From Pseudomonas sp. LD120 (GTDB taxonomy: Bacteria; Pseudomonadota; Gammaproteobacteria; Pseudomonadales; Pseudomonadaceae), in contig NZ_WVHL01000001.1 in the NCBI RefSeq assembly GCF_009861525.1, positions 496,001 to 560,000 on the forward strand: a stretch of 64,000 nt of DNA, written 5' to 3'. The notes beneath the pieces are model-generated. The model saw only the letters and a program-made list of their open reading frames with translations. It made no database searches and was not told where the DNA came from. The number at the start of each line of letters is the position of its first letter. Position 1 is the first letter of the stretch. A program made the position numbers and the translations under genes. Positions 41,087 through 49,796 of this stretch are shown in pieces.

Positions 41087-41638
41087 TCAGGCTTTGCGGC
41101 CCAGCATACGGATGAGGGTCGCATCACGATCAATAAAGTGGTGCTTCAAGGCCGCCAGGCCGTGGATGCCGGCAAAGATCACCAACGCCCAAGCCAGGTA
41201 CAGGTGCACCACACCTGCTACATCAGCCTGGTCCGGCAGTCCGGACACCAGGGCAGGCACTTCAAACCAGCCAAACACTGGAATACCCACGCCGTCTGCG
41301 GTGGAGATCAGGTATCCGGCAATCATCACGGCGAACAGAGCCAGGTACAGGAACGCGTGCCCCAACTTGGCCCCCAGACGCGTCAGGCGCCCATGGTTGG
41401 CCGGTGCCGGTGGCGCCGGGCTGACAAACCGCCACAGCCCCCGCAGCACCATGATCGCCAGCAGCGTCAAGCCAATACTCTTGTGCAGCTCCGGCGCGTC
41501 TTTACGCCAGGCGCTGTAGTAGTCGAGACCGACCATCCACAGGCCCAAGCCGAACAAACCAAAGACCGTCAGCGCCACACCCCAGTGCAGAACGATGCTG
41601 ACCCAGCCATAGCGAGAAGAAGAATTACGTAACTGCAT
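41087..41638 (-). CDS. cytochrome b561 family protein (YceJ-like)
   Basis: 183 residues, four transmembrane helices. [20 protein letters not shown] (helix 1 haem histidine), [24 protein letters not shown] (helix 2 histidine), [20 protein letters not shown] and [35 protein letters not shown] supply the axial ligands of a di-haem b561. It probably passes electrons to or from quinone. Pairing with yceI suggests a shared isoprenoid or quinone role. ATG 41638 has AGGA eight bases upstream; 41647 is an alternative. Confidence 0.88.
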   Translation of the reverse strand: MQLRNSSSRYGWVSIVLHWGVALTVFGLFGLGLWMVGLDYYSAWRKDAPELHKSIGLTLLAIMVLRGLWRFVSPAPPAPANHGRLTRLGAKLGHAFLYLALFAVMIAGYLISTADGVGIPVFGWFEVPALVSGLPDQADVAGVVHLYLAWALVIFAGIHGLAALKHHFIDRDATLIRMLGRKA

Positions 41639-41668
41639 CACTTGCATCCTGTAAGAAACGCTGACCAA

Positions 41669-42024
41669 GACTAGCGATTTACCTATCGATTTAAAGCGGA
41701 AATTTTCGCTTTGAAATATCGAGAAATACGATGAGTAGTCTGTGCTCAGGGTGTTAAGAAAAGATTAAGACCATTTCCTGACGAATCCGTCTCAATCAAC
41801 GGCGGGTGCCCTGGTGACTGCCAGACGCGTCTTTACACACTCGGCGTTCTGTCCTCAGTCGCCGCATCACACAATAGGTTGTCCCGCCGCTATGCATTGC
41901 ATAGGCTTGCGCGACTATTCGCCAGCGCCATCAGAAACTCTTTACGCTCTCGCCAGCGCCGCTCAGGCATTTCGCGCGACGATCGTAGACAGGTTCTCAG
42001 CCAGCCGCCTCCAGGAGACCGTAC
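41669..42024. other. intergenic region upstream of cytochrome b561 and bioA
   Basis: A divergent, AT-rich region holding promoters for both sides. The clearest feature is an inverted repeat AAAGCG-N8-CGCTTT at 41693-41712 within an AT-rich context, 55 bases before the b561 start, possibly an operator. AGGAG lies just upstream of bioA at ~42013. No gene was seen in these 356 bases. Confidence 0.45.
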
Positions 42025-43431
42025 ATGAGCCTGAATAACCAATGGATGCAACGCGATCTCGCCGTTCTGTGGCATCCCTGCACCCAGATGAAAGACCACG
42101 AACAACTGCCGTTGATCCCGATCAAGCGCGGTGAAGGTGTCTGGCTGGAAGACTTCGAAGGCAAACGTTATCTGGACGCAGTCAGCTCCTGGTGGGTCAA
42201 CGTCTTTGGCCACGCCAACCCGCGCATCAATCAGCGCATCAAGGACCAGGTGGACCAGCTGGAACACGTGATCCTCGCCGGTTTCAGCCACCAGCCGGTG
42301 ATCGAGCTGTCCGAGCGCCTGGTGCAGATCACCCCCGAAGGCCTGACCCGTTGCTTCTACGCCGACAACGGTTCGTCGTGCATCGAAGTGGCGATGAAGA
42401 TGAGCTTCCACTACTGGATCAATCGCGGCCAACCGAACAAGAAGCGCTTCGTCACCCTGAGCAACAGCTACCACGGCGAAACCATCGCCGCGATGTCGGT
42501 GGGCGACGTACCGCTGTTCACCGAAACCTACAAGGCCCTGCTGCTGGACACCCTCAAGGTGCCGAGCCCGGACTGCTACCTGCGCCCCGAGGGCATGAGC
42601 TGGGAACAACACTCGCGGAACATGTTCGCCGCCATGGAACAGACCCTGGCCGAGCACCACGACAGCGTCGCCGCGGTCATCGTCGAACCACTGATCCAGG
42701 GCGCCGGCGGCATGCGCATGTACCACCCGGTGTACCTCAAGCTGCTACGCGAAGCCTGCGACCGCTATGGCGTGCACCTGATCCACGACGAGATCGCCGT
42801 TGGCTTCGGCCGCACCGGCACGATGTTCGCCTGCGAACAGGCCGGCATCCGCCCAGACTTCCTGTGCCTGTCCAAGGCCCTGACCGGCGGCTACCTGCCC
42901 CTGGCCGCATGCATGACCACCGATGACGTCTACAGCGCCTTCTACGACGACTACCCGACCCTGCGCGCCTTCCTCCACTCCCACAGCTACACCGGCAACC
43001 CGCTGGCCTGTGCGGCGGCCCTGGCGACCCTGGACATCTTCGAGCAGGACAACGTCATTGCCCACAACCGCGCCCTGTCCCAGCGCATGGCCAGCGCCAC
43101 CGCGCACCTCGTGGACCACCCCCACGTCGCCGAAGTGCGCCAGACCGGCATGGTCCTGGCCATCGAGATGGTCCAGGACAAGGCCAGCAAGACCGCCTAC
43201 CCCTGGCAAGAGCGACGTGGCTTGAAAGTCTTCCAGCACGCCCTGGAGCGCGGCGCCCTGTTGCGCCCCCTGGGCAGCGTGGTGTATTTCCTGCCGCCTT
43301 ACGTGATCACTCCGGAGCAGATCGACTTCCTCGCCGAAGTCGCCAGCGAAGGCATCGACATCGCCACCCGCGACAGCGTCAGCGTGGCGGTGCCCAAGGA
43401 CTTCCACCCAGGCTTTCGCGATCCGGGCTAG
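42025..43431 (+). CDS. bioA: adenosylmethionine-8-amino-7-oxononanoate aminotransferase
   Basis: 468 residues. A PLP enzyme that uses SAM as amino donor to make 7,8-diaminopelargonate in biotin synthesis. LWHPCTQMKDHE at the N-terminus, DAVSSWWVNVFGHANP, ADNGSSCIEVAMKMSFHYW, SNSYHGETIAAMSVGD, the Asp of LIHDEIAVGFGRTGTMFACE and LSKALTGGYLPLAACMTT with catalytic lysine are all BioA-typical. AGGAG is upstream of ATG 42025. No other bio genes are adjacent; in pseudomonads bioA often stands apart from bioBFHCD. Confidence 0.95.
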   Translation: MSLNNQWMQRDLAVLWHPCTQMKDHEQLPLIPIKRGEGVWLEDFEGKRYLDAVSSWWVNVFGHANPRINQRIKDQVDQLEHVILAGFSHQPVIELSERLVQITPEGLTRCFYADNGSSCIEVAMKMSFHYWINRGQPNKKRFVTLSNSYHGETIAAMSVGDVPLFTETYKALLLDTLKVPSPDCYLRPEGMSWEQHSRNMFAAMEQTLAEHHDSVAAVIVEPLIQGAGGMRMYHPVYLKLLREACDRYGVHLIHDEIAVGFGRTGTMFACEQAGIRPDFLCLSKALTGGYLPLAACMTTDDVYSAFYDDYPTLRAFLHSHSYTGNPLACAAALATLDIFEQDNVIAHNRALSQRMASATAHLVDHPHVAEVRQTGMVLAIEMVQDKASKTAYPWQERRGLKVFQHALERGALLRPLGSVVYFLPPYVITPEQIDFLAEVASEGIDIATRDSVSVAVPKDFHPGFRDPG

Positions 43432-43445
43432 AGCAGGCCATCAAT

Positions 43446-43562
43446 TGTAGCGAGGGAGTTGGCTCCCGCTGGACCGCGCAGCGGTCCCACAACCAGGCTG
43501 AGCGCCCCGACGGATTCAACGACGGCTTCGCCACCGAGCGGGAGCCAGCTCCCTCGCCACAG
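43446..43562. repeat. REPIN between bioA and rsmE
   Basis: Arm GCGAGGGAGTTGGCTCCCGC followed by GGACCGCGCAGCGGTCC, a spacer, then the inverted arm GCGGGAGCCAGCTCCCTCGC. A complete two-armed copy of the 4243 repeat. Confidence 0.82.
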
Positions 43563-43600
43563 AATGCTTTCCACCGATGCATATTCAACAGAGAACCCAG

Positions 43601-44320
43601 ATGAGATTGTCCCGCTTCTTTATCGACGCCCCCCTGAGCCTCGGCGAACACGAACTGCCAGAGGCCCAGGCCCACTACATCGGGCGCGTGCTACGCATGG
43701 CCGAAGGCGATGCGCTGCAAGTGTTCGACGGCTCGGGCCAGGAATTTCGCGGGACCCTGGTGGAAGTGGGCAAGAAGCGCGTGCGGGTGCAGTTGGATGA
43801 AAGCTTCGCCGGCCAGCAAGAGTCACCGCTGCGAATTCACCTCGGCCAGGGCCTGTCCCGGGGCGAGCGCATGGACTGGGCGATTCAGAAAGCCACGGAG
43901 TTGGGGGTTAGCGAGATCACCCCGATTTTCAGCGAGCGCTGCGAAGTGCGGCTCAAGGACGAACGCGCCGACAAACGCCTGCTGCACTGGCGCCAGGTGG
44001 CCATCAGCGCCTGCGAGCAGTGCGGTCGTTCCCGCGTTCCGCTGATTCATCCACCGGTCTTGCTGGCGGACTGGATCAAGCAGGCCGAGGCCGATCTGAA
44101 GCTGGTGCTGCACCCGGTGGCCCAGCCCCTGGAAAGCCATGCCAAACCCGAAACCCTGGCCTTCCTGATCGGCCCGGAAGGCGGCCTGTCCGACACGGAA
44201 GTGGAACAGGCCCAGGGTGCCGGCTTCCTGCCCGCCCGCCTCGGCCCTCGCGTGCTGCGCACCGAAACCGCCCCCGTGGTAGCCCTGGCCGTGGCCCAAC
44301 AGCTCTGGGGCGACTTCTAA
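43601..44320 (+). CDS. rsmE: 16S rRNA (uracil1498-N3)-methyltransferase
   Basis: 239 residues, family length. A SPOUT-fold enzyme using SAM. MRLSRFFIDAPL at the start, HYIGRVLRM and ERMDWAIQKATELGVSEITPIFSERCEV, then the C-terminal knot LAFLIGPEGGLSDTEVEQAQ and RLGPRVLRTETAPVVALAV are RsmE signatures. AGAGA lies upstream of ATG 43601; the eight residues further upstream are not conserved. The bioA-rsmE order is also known in other pseudomonads. Confidence 0.93.
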   Translation: MRLSRFFIDAPLSLGEHELPEAQAHYIGRVLRMAEGDALQVFDGSGQEFRGTLVEVGKKRVRVQLDESFAGQQESPLRIHLGQGLSRGERMDWAIQKATELGVSEITPIFSERCEVRLKDERADKRLLHWRQVAISACEQCGRSRVPLIHPPVLLADWIKQAEADLKLVLHPVAQPLESHAKPETLAFLIGPEGGLSDTEVEQAQGAGFLPARLGPRVLRTETAPVVALAVAQQLWGDF

Positions 44321-44436
44321 CGCCGCGCACCGTGGGGTTACGGCAAAAACCAGCCGCGCCCCACAAAGCACTGACGGGCCAACGAAGACAGCCTCATGCC
44401 CAAGGCCTCTGCGCCGCCCCGCCAGCCCAACAGCGG

Positions 44437-45339
44437 TTATTCCACCGGATCGCTGGTAGGTCGGGCGATGATCGCTTTCAGCTCCGCAGTCATGGGGAAC
44501 TCCAGGTTCAGGCCCTTGGGCGGAATCGGCTGCTGGAACCAGCGCTGGTAGATGCCGTTGATTTCCCCGGAGCGGTACAGATCCGCCAGCGCGCCGTTGA
44601 CCAGCGCCAGGAACTGCGGATCGTCCTTGCGCACCATGCAGCTGTAGATCTCCCGCGACTGCTCCTTGCCCACCACTACCCAATTGTGCGGATCGCGGGC
44701 CTTGGCCCGTTCGCCGTAGAGCAGCGCGTCATCCATGTAGAACGCCGCCGCGCGCCCAGTCTGGAGCATCTGGAAAGCTTCGCCGTGGTCCTTGGCGCTG
44801 ATCACGAACATGTCGATCTTGTGCTCGACGTTGTAGTTCTTGAGAAAACGCTCGTTGGTGGTGCCCGCCGTGGTCACCACGTTCTTGCCCCGCAAGTCGG
44901 CGAAGCGCTTGATCCCGCTGTCCTTGGCGGTCAGCAACTGGCCCTTGACGTAGATGAAGCCGTAGGAGAACGCCACCTGTTTCTGGCGCTCGGCAGTCAC
45001 CCCGGTGGAGCCGCATTCCAGGTCCACGGTGCCGTTCTGCACCAGGGGAATGCGCGTCTGCGAGGTCACCAGGTTGTACTTCACATTCAGCTTGGGCAGG
45101 TGCAACTGCTGCTGGATGCGCTCCACCACCTTGCTCGCCAGTTCCACCGAATAGCCCATGGGCTTGCCGCTGTTGTCGCCCACGTAGGAAAAGGGCACCG
45201 AAGCGTCGCGATAACCCAAGGTAATGCTGGCGCTGTTGGCGATCTTGGCCAGGGTGCCATCCAGGGGCGCCTCGTTGGCCTGGGAAATGGCGCTGAACAA
45301 CAGCCCCAGGGTGCAGCCGAGCAACGTGATCTTATGCAT
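44437..45339 (-). CDS. amino-acid ABC transporter substrate-binding protein (glutamate/aspartate-type)
   Basis: 300 residues. Signal peptide MHKITLLGCTLGLLFSAISQA precedes SITLGYRDASVPFSYVGDNSGKPMGYSVELASKVVERIQ and LVTSQTRIPLVQNGTVDLECGSTGVTAERQKQVAFS, close to the GltI/BztA-type family. It is the third gene of a minus-strand operon after the D-amino-acid dehydrogenase and RidA genes, 29 bases after ridA. It probably brings the amino acid that the dehydrogenase oxidises. No permease or ATPase is here, so it must use a shared transporter. Confidence 0.85.
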   Translation of the reverse strand: MHKITLLGCTLGLLFSAISQANEAPLDGTLAKIANSASITLGYRDASVPFSYVGDNSGKPMGYSVELASKVVERIQQQLHLPKLNVKYNLVTSQTRIPLVQNGTVDLECGSTGVTAERQKQVAFSYGFIYVKGQLLTAKDSGIKRFADLRGKNVVTTAGTTNERFLKNYNVEHKIDMFVISAKDHGEAFQMLQTGRAAAFYMDDALLYGERAKARDPHNWVVVGKEQSREIYSCMVRKDDPQFLALVNGALADLYRSGEINGIYQRWFQQPIPPKGLNLEFPMTAELKAIIARPTSDPVE

Positions 45340-45368
45340 TGTTATTCTCCGTTGTGGGTAAAGGCGGC

Positions 45369-45719
45369 TCAGCGGCGAACCGCGATGACGCTGATTTCGA
45401 CCAGGATCTGCGGGCGCGCCAGGGCCGCCTGCAAGGTGGTGCGCGCCGGCGCCTGGCCGGGTGTCAGCCAGGCCGACCAGACTTCGTTCATCACCGCGAA
45501 GTCGGCCTGGATGTCCTTGAGGTAAATCGTCGCGCTCAAGAGATGGTCCTTGTCGCTACCGGCCTCGGCCAGCAAGACGTCGATCTTCTCCAGCAGCTCG
45601 CGGGTCTGGCCGCCGATGTCGCTGCTGGCCCCCGGCACCTGCCCGGAGAGAAACACCAGTTCGGCAAAGGTCACCGCGCCACTCAGGCGCTCGTTGCTGT
45701 GGATACGCTGGATACTCAT
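45369..45719 (-). CDS. RidA-family reactive imine/enamine deaminase
   Basis: 116 residues. RidA-like trimeric enzymes hydrolyse reactive 2-aminoacrylate and other imine/enamine intermediates. ELVFLSGQVP, GGQTRELLEKIDVLLAEAGSDKDHLLSATIYLKD, and the conserved arginine in PARTTLQA with VEISVIAVRR are visible. AAGGAG seven bases before ATG 45719. It lies 20 bases downstream of a D-amino-acid dehydrogenase, whose direct product is an imino acid, so it likely clears that product. Confidence 0.9.
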   Translation of the reverse strand: MSIQRIHSNERLSGAVTFAELVFLSGQVPGASSDIGGQTRELLEKIDVLLAEAGSDKDHLLSATIYLKDIQADFAVMNEVWSAWLTPGQAPARTTLQAALARPQILVEISVIAVRR

Positions 45720-45739
45720 CTGAAGACTCCTTTGAACGT

Positions 45740-46981
45740 TCAGGCGACGCGGGGCATCAGGCCCTGCATGTCGATGCTGGTGGAACACTGGCCGATCAGT
45801 TCGCCCAGCAACTGACCGCTGCCACAGGCCAGGGTGAACCCCAGCGCACCGTGGCCGAGGTTGAGCCACAGGTTGCGATAGGCGGTGGCGCCGATCAGCG
45901 GCACGCCGCTGGGGGTGGCCGGACGCATGCCGGCCCACTCGATGGCGGCCTGATAATCGCCGGCGTCGGCGAAGGTCTGCTCGGCCTGCCGACGCATCAG
46001 GGACAGACGCCCCGGGTCTGGGGACGGATCGAAACCGACGATGTCGACCATCGCCGCCACCCGCAGTTGCTGGCCGATGCGCGCGTAGACAATCTTGCGG
46101 TTGTAATCGGTGATGCTGATCTCCGGCGCCCGGTGCTGCGGGCCGATGGGCACGCTGAGGCTGTAGCCCTTGAGCGGATACAGCGGCAGCTTGAGCCCCG
46201 GCAGGCGCAACTCGGGGCTGCGATGACCGGCCGCCAGCACCAGATGCTTCACCGGCAACTGACGCTCGCCCAAGTCGATGGCCCGCACCCGGTCGCCCTC
46301 CTGACGGATGGCCCGAACCCGCTGGCCGAGGAGGATGTCGCAACGTCCGGAAGCCTGCAGCCGCGCCGCCAGTTGCAGGCAGAACGCGTGGCAGTCGGCC
46401 ACTTCTTCATCCGGGGTATAGATGCCACCGACGAAGGGCGTGTCCCCCAGGGTCGGCTCCAGGGCGGTGCATTCGGCAGCCGACAACGCCTGCTGCTGGC
46501 GGCTGTCCGCCAGGTTGTGCCGGGCATGCTCGAAGCTGCCGGGCTCGCGAAAGGTCACCAGCTTGCCGTTGCTTCGCCAGTCAAAGCCCTGTAGGCCATC
46601 CTCTTCGCGCCAGCGTTGCAAGGTGCTCTGGCTGAGCAACGCCAGGCGCAGCAGGTGAGCAGCATTGCGCTGGTTCACCGAGTGCCGGCAAGCCCCGAGG
46701 AAACCCGCCAGCCAGCGCCACTGCGCCGGGTCCAGGCGCGGGCGCAGCTTGAGCGGCGAGTCGCCCTTGAGCATCCAGCCCAGGGCCTGCCAGGGCACGC
46801 CGGCATCGGCCAAAGGCGCCACATAGCGATAGGACAACTGCCCGCCGTTGGCAAAGCTGGTCTGGCTGCCCAGGGACTCCTGAGCCTCCACCAGGGTCAC
46901 CTCGAAGCCCTGGCGGACCAGGGCATAGGCACTGGCCAGACCGATGACGCCCCCACCGATGATGCAAACCTGCTGACTCAT
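45740..46981 (-). CDS. D-amino-acid dehydrogenase, DadA family
   Basis: 413 residues. A FAD enzyme oxidising D-amino acids to imino/2-oxo acids with electron transfer to the respiratory chain. VCIIGGGVIGLASAYALVRQGFEVTLVEAQESLGSQTSFANGGQLSYRY is the FAD-binding start with the DadA-type FANGGQLSYRY. WAGMRPATPSGVPLIGA and NLWLNLGHGALGFTLACGSG are the C-terminal flavin block. It starts a three-gene operon (this gene, ridA, binding protein) divergent from a LysR regulator 95 bases away. It is probably not the alanine-specific housekeeping DadA, which is normally next to dadX. Confidence 0.87.
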   Translation of the reverse strand: MSQQVCIIGGGVIGLASAYALVRQGFEVTLVEAQESLGSQTSFANGGQLSYRYVAPLADAGVPWQALGWMLKGDSPLKLRPRLDPAQWRWLAGFLGACRHSVNQRNAAHLLRLALLSQSTLQRWREEDGLQGFDWRSNGKLVTFREPGSFEHARHNLADSRQQQALSAAECTALEPTLGDTPFVGGIYTPDEEVADCHAFCLQLAARLQASGRCDILLGQRVRAIRQEGDRVRAIDLGERQLPVKHLVLAAGHRSPELRLPGLKLPLYPLKGYSLSVPIGPQHRAPEISITDYNRKIVYARIGQQLRVAAMVDIVGFDPSPDPGRLSLMRRQAEQTFADAGDYQAAIEWAGMRPATPSGVPLIGATAYRNLWLNLGHGALGFTLACGSGQLLGELIGQCSTSIDMQGLMPRVA

Positions 46982-47076
46982 GACGACCCCTGGCCCGTTG
47001 TTCGATGGCCCAAGGTTAGGGGCAGGTGACAGGCGCCGGACAATGAATAAAGATGCACCTCCCATAAACAAAGGTT

Positions 47077-47994
47077 ATGGACTCCCCCATGCGCCTGCGT
47101 CATATCGAAATTTTCCAGGCCATCCGCCAGGCCGGCTCCATTAGCGGCGCCGCGCAGTTGCTGCACGTCTCGCAACCGGCGGTGACCAAGGTCCTGCAGC
47201 ACGCCGAACTGCAGCTGGGTTTCCCGCTGTTCCTGCGGGTGCGGGGCAAGTTGCAGCCAACTCCGGAAGCCCTGGAGCTGGAGCGCGAAGTGGACAAGGT
47301 CAGCGAAAGCCTGCAAGGCGTGCGGCGCCTGGCCCAGAACCTGCGCCGGGCGCCGGGCCACAACCTGCGCATCGGCGCCACCCCGGCCCTGGCCCTGGCG
47401 TTGCTGCCGCCGGCCATCAGTGAATGGACCTGCCTCTACCCGGACAGCCTGTGCGAACTGTCCAGCGCCCACAGCCGCGAACTGGTGCAGAACCTGCTGA
47501 TGCGGGAAATCGACGTGGCCCTGACCCTGCAACGCCCCGATCACCCTGGGCTCTGCCCACAGCCCCTGGCCCAGGGCGTGCTGGTGGCCCTGGCGCCGCT
47601 GGACTACTGGCCGCCCGCCGTGCGCGGCCAACCGCTGGCCCTGATGGAACTGGCGGATGCACCGCTGATTGGCCTGAGCAGCAGCGACCCGCTGTCGGCG
47701 CGCCTCGACAGTTACCTCAAGGCCGTGGAGCCGCCACCGCGGATCCGCATTGCCGTACAGACCTACTCCTTGGCCCGGGCCATGGTGGAGTCCGGCGCCG
47801 GGTTGGCGCTGATCGACCCGTTCACCGCCCTGGGCGCATCAACCGCCAGCACCGTCATCCGGCCCCTGAGCCCGCCGCTGCCGATCACCCTGTACGCGGT
47901 GACCCGCGCCGCCGAACCGCCGCCCCACACCCTGGCCAGCTTGTTGGAGATCTTCGCCCGCCAGGCCCAGGCCCAACTCGACCATCCGTTGTAG
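47077..47994 (+). CDS. LysR-type regulator of the dehydrogenase/RidA operon
   Basis: 305 residues (301 if the ATG at 47089 is used; the ribosome site is poor for either). The N-terminal winged helix is IEIFQAIRQAGSISGAAQLLHVSQPAVTKVLQHAELQLGFPLFLR. The rest is the LysR effector domain. It is divergent from the D-amino-acid dehydrogenase, the usual arrangement for a LysR regulator of a neighbouring catabolic operon. The inducer is probably a D-amino acid, by inference only. Its TAG stop is supplied by the REPIN that follows. Confidence 0.86.
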   Translation: MDSPMRLRHIEIFQAIRQAGSISGAAQLLHVSQPAVTKVLQHAELQLGFPLFLRVRGKLQPTPEALELEREVDKVSESLQGVRRLAQNLRRAPGHNLRIGATPALALALLPPAISEWTCLYPDSLCELSSAHSRELVQNLLMREIDVALTLQRPDHPGLCPQPLAQGVLVALAPLDYWPPAVRGQPLALMELADAPLIGLSSSDPLSARLDSYLKAVEPPPRIRIAVQTYSLARAMVESGAGLALIDPFTALGASTASTVIRPLSPPLPITLYAVTRAAEPPPHTLASLLEIFARQAQAQLDHPL

Positions 47995-48071
47995 GCGCTG
48001 GCCGGCCTGCGAAGGCGGCCGCAAGCCCAGCGCAAATTCCCAAGGCCTCTTCGCCAGCAAGCCGGCGCCTA
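47990..48071. repeat. REPIN that overlaps two convergent stop codons
   Basis: Left arm TTGTAGGCGCTGGCCGGCC and the inverted right arm ending GCAAGCCGGCGCCTAAA. The TAG in the left arm (47992-47994) terminates the LysR gene. The complementary TAG in the right arm (48069-48071) terminates the haemolysin-III gene. Confidence 0.85.
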
Positions 48072-48686
48072 AAGAACGTAGAAGAGGATGGCGACGAAAT
48101 GCAGCAGGCTGCCGGCGATCACGAACAGGTGCCAGATGCCGTGGGCATGGCGCAGGCGGCTGTCCAGGGCGAAGAAGATGATGCCCACGGTGTACAGCAC
48201 CCCGCCCGCCGCCAGCCAGGCAAACCCGGCGGTGCCCAGGGCCGCCAACAATGGCTTGACCGCCACCAGGACGATCCAGCCCATCACCGCGTAGATCACG
48301 ATGGAAAGGATCCGCGCTTCGGAACGCGGCTTGATCTCCTGCAGGATGCCGATCAGCGCCAGCCCCCAGACAATCCCGAACAGAGTCCAGCCCCAGGGCC
48401 CGCGCAGGGTCACCAGGCAGAACGGCGTGTAGCTGCCGGCAATCAGCAGGTAAATCGAAAAGTGATCGACCTTCTGCATGATGTTCTTCGCCCGGCCGCG
48501 CACGCTGTGATAGACCGTGGACACGCTGTAGAGCACCAGCAAGGTGAAGGCGTAGATCGCCACACTGACGATCTTCCACGGACTGCCGTCGAGGCTGGCC
48601 AGCACCACCAGCCAAATGCCGCCGATACACGCCGCAATCGCCCCCAGCAGGTGGGTCCAGGCGTTGAATCTTTCTCCGTGATACAT
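48069..48686 (-). CDS. haemolysin III family (PAQR-like) membrane protein
   Basis: 205 residues with seven hydrophobic helices. The haemolysin-III/PAQR signatures are GERFNAWTHLLGAI, STVYHSVRGRAKNIMQKVDHFSIYLLIAGSYTPF and the C-terminal HAHGIWHLFVIAGSLLHFVA, with the histidines of a membrane hydrolase-like zinc site. Despite the family name, a role in lysis is not established for such proteins. The last codon runs into a REPIN that provides the stop. Confidence 0.87.
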   Translation of the reverse strand: MYHGERFNAWTHLLGAIAACIGGIWLVVLASLDGSPWKIVSVAIYAFTLLVLYSVSTVYHSVRGRAKNIMQKVDHFSIYLLIAGSYTPFCLVTLRGPWGWTLFGIVWGLALIGILQEIKPRSEARILSIVIYAVMGWIVLVAVKPLLAALGTAGFAWLAAGGVLYTVGIIFFALDSRLRHAHGIWHLFVIAGSLLHFVAILFYVL

Positions 48687-48840
48687 CGGTCACTCACCCT
48701 TGAAACATGAAAAACCACGCAAGGCTCAGGCCTGCAGTTTGAAAGCGCAATAGCTCAATGGGGGCACGGCGGATAAAAAACCAGCGGCCACTTTCGGACT
48801 CATCGGGCATCATCAACCCCTCATCAGCCGAGGCCGGACC

Positions 48841-49758
48841 ATGCTCATCGACGAAGAGTTGACCCTGAAAAAGCTCGAAGTGTTTCTGGCCTTCATGCGC
48901 ACCGGCAACCTGACCCGCGCCGCCGCCGAGTTGCAGACCAGCAATGTCAGCGTGCACCGGGCCATCCACTCCCTGGAAAACGCCCTGCGCTGCCCGCTGT
49001 TCAAGCACGAAGGACGCAACCTGACGCCGCTGGAAAGCGCCTTCGTGCTGGAGGAGCGCGCGCAGAAGCTGGTGCAGGACGTGGTCGAGAGCGTGCGTTT
49101 GACCCGTGAGGCCGCAGGCTTCTCAGCAGAACGCTTCAAGCTCGGCGCCCTTTACTCGCTGACGGTAAAAACCGTGCCGCAGCTGATCATGGGCCTGAAG
49201 CTGCGCCGCAGCGAACTGAACATCGATCTGATCCTGGGTTCCAACATCGACCTGCTGTACAAGCTCAAGAACATGGACGTGGACGCCATCCTGATCTCCC
49301 TGGATGAACGCACCAACGACCCGGATTGCGAACAACTGCCGCTGTTTTCCGATGACATTTTCCTCGCCACCCCCGCCGATTCACCCTTCGCCACGCAAAG
49401 CGCGGTGGATCTGGCCGACGTGCGCGACGCCACCTTCATCACCCTGACCCAGGGCTTTGCCACCCATCAGGACGGCGTGCGGGTGTTCAAGCAGGCGGGG
49501 TTCGAGCCGAAGGTGGCGATGCAGGTCAACGACATCTTCACCCTGCTGAGCATGGTCAGCTCCGGGGTCGGTTATGCGTTGCTACCGGGAAGGATCGCCG
49601 CGGTGTATGAAAACCGCGTGAAGCTGATACCGCTGCAGGCACGCTACCGCCTGCAGCAACATATCGGCGTGGTGTTTCTCAAGGCCAAGGAACGCGACCC
49701 CAACCTCCTGGCGCTCCTGGCCGAATGCCGGATGTACGCCAATCGGCAAAGCACCTAG
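48841..49758 (+). CDS. mdcR: LysR-type regulator of malonate utilisation, MdcR
   Basis: 305 residues. Helix-turn-helix LKKLEVFLAFMRTGNLTRAAAELQTSNVSVHRAIHSLENAL, followed by a LysR effector-binding domain. It matches the MdcR type by sequence and place: just beyond the 3' end of the mdc-mad operon, on the opposite strand (convergent with it across the tandem repeats). MdcR is reported to activate mdc genes with malonate in other species. The start follows an AGCCGAGG stretch at 48829-48836. Confidence 0.85.
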   Translation: MLIDEELTLKKLEVFLAFMRTGNLTRAAAELQTSNVSVHRAIHSLENALRCPLFKHEGRNLTPLESAFVLEERAQKLVQDVVESVRLTREAAGFSAERFKLGALYSLTVKTVPQLIMGLKLRRSELNIDLILGSNIDLLYKLKNMDVDAILISLDERTNDPDCEQLPLFSDDIFLATPADSPFATQSAVDLADVRDATFITLTQGFATHQDGVRVFKQAGFEPKVAMQVNDIFTLLSMVSSGVGYALLPGRIAAVYENRVKLIPLQARYRLQQHIGVVFLKAKERDPNLLALLAECRMYANRQST

Positions 49759-49796
49759 CAGCCGGACCACCCAACGGCACGCCGGCCTGGCGTTGC

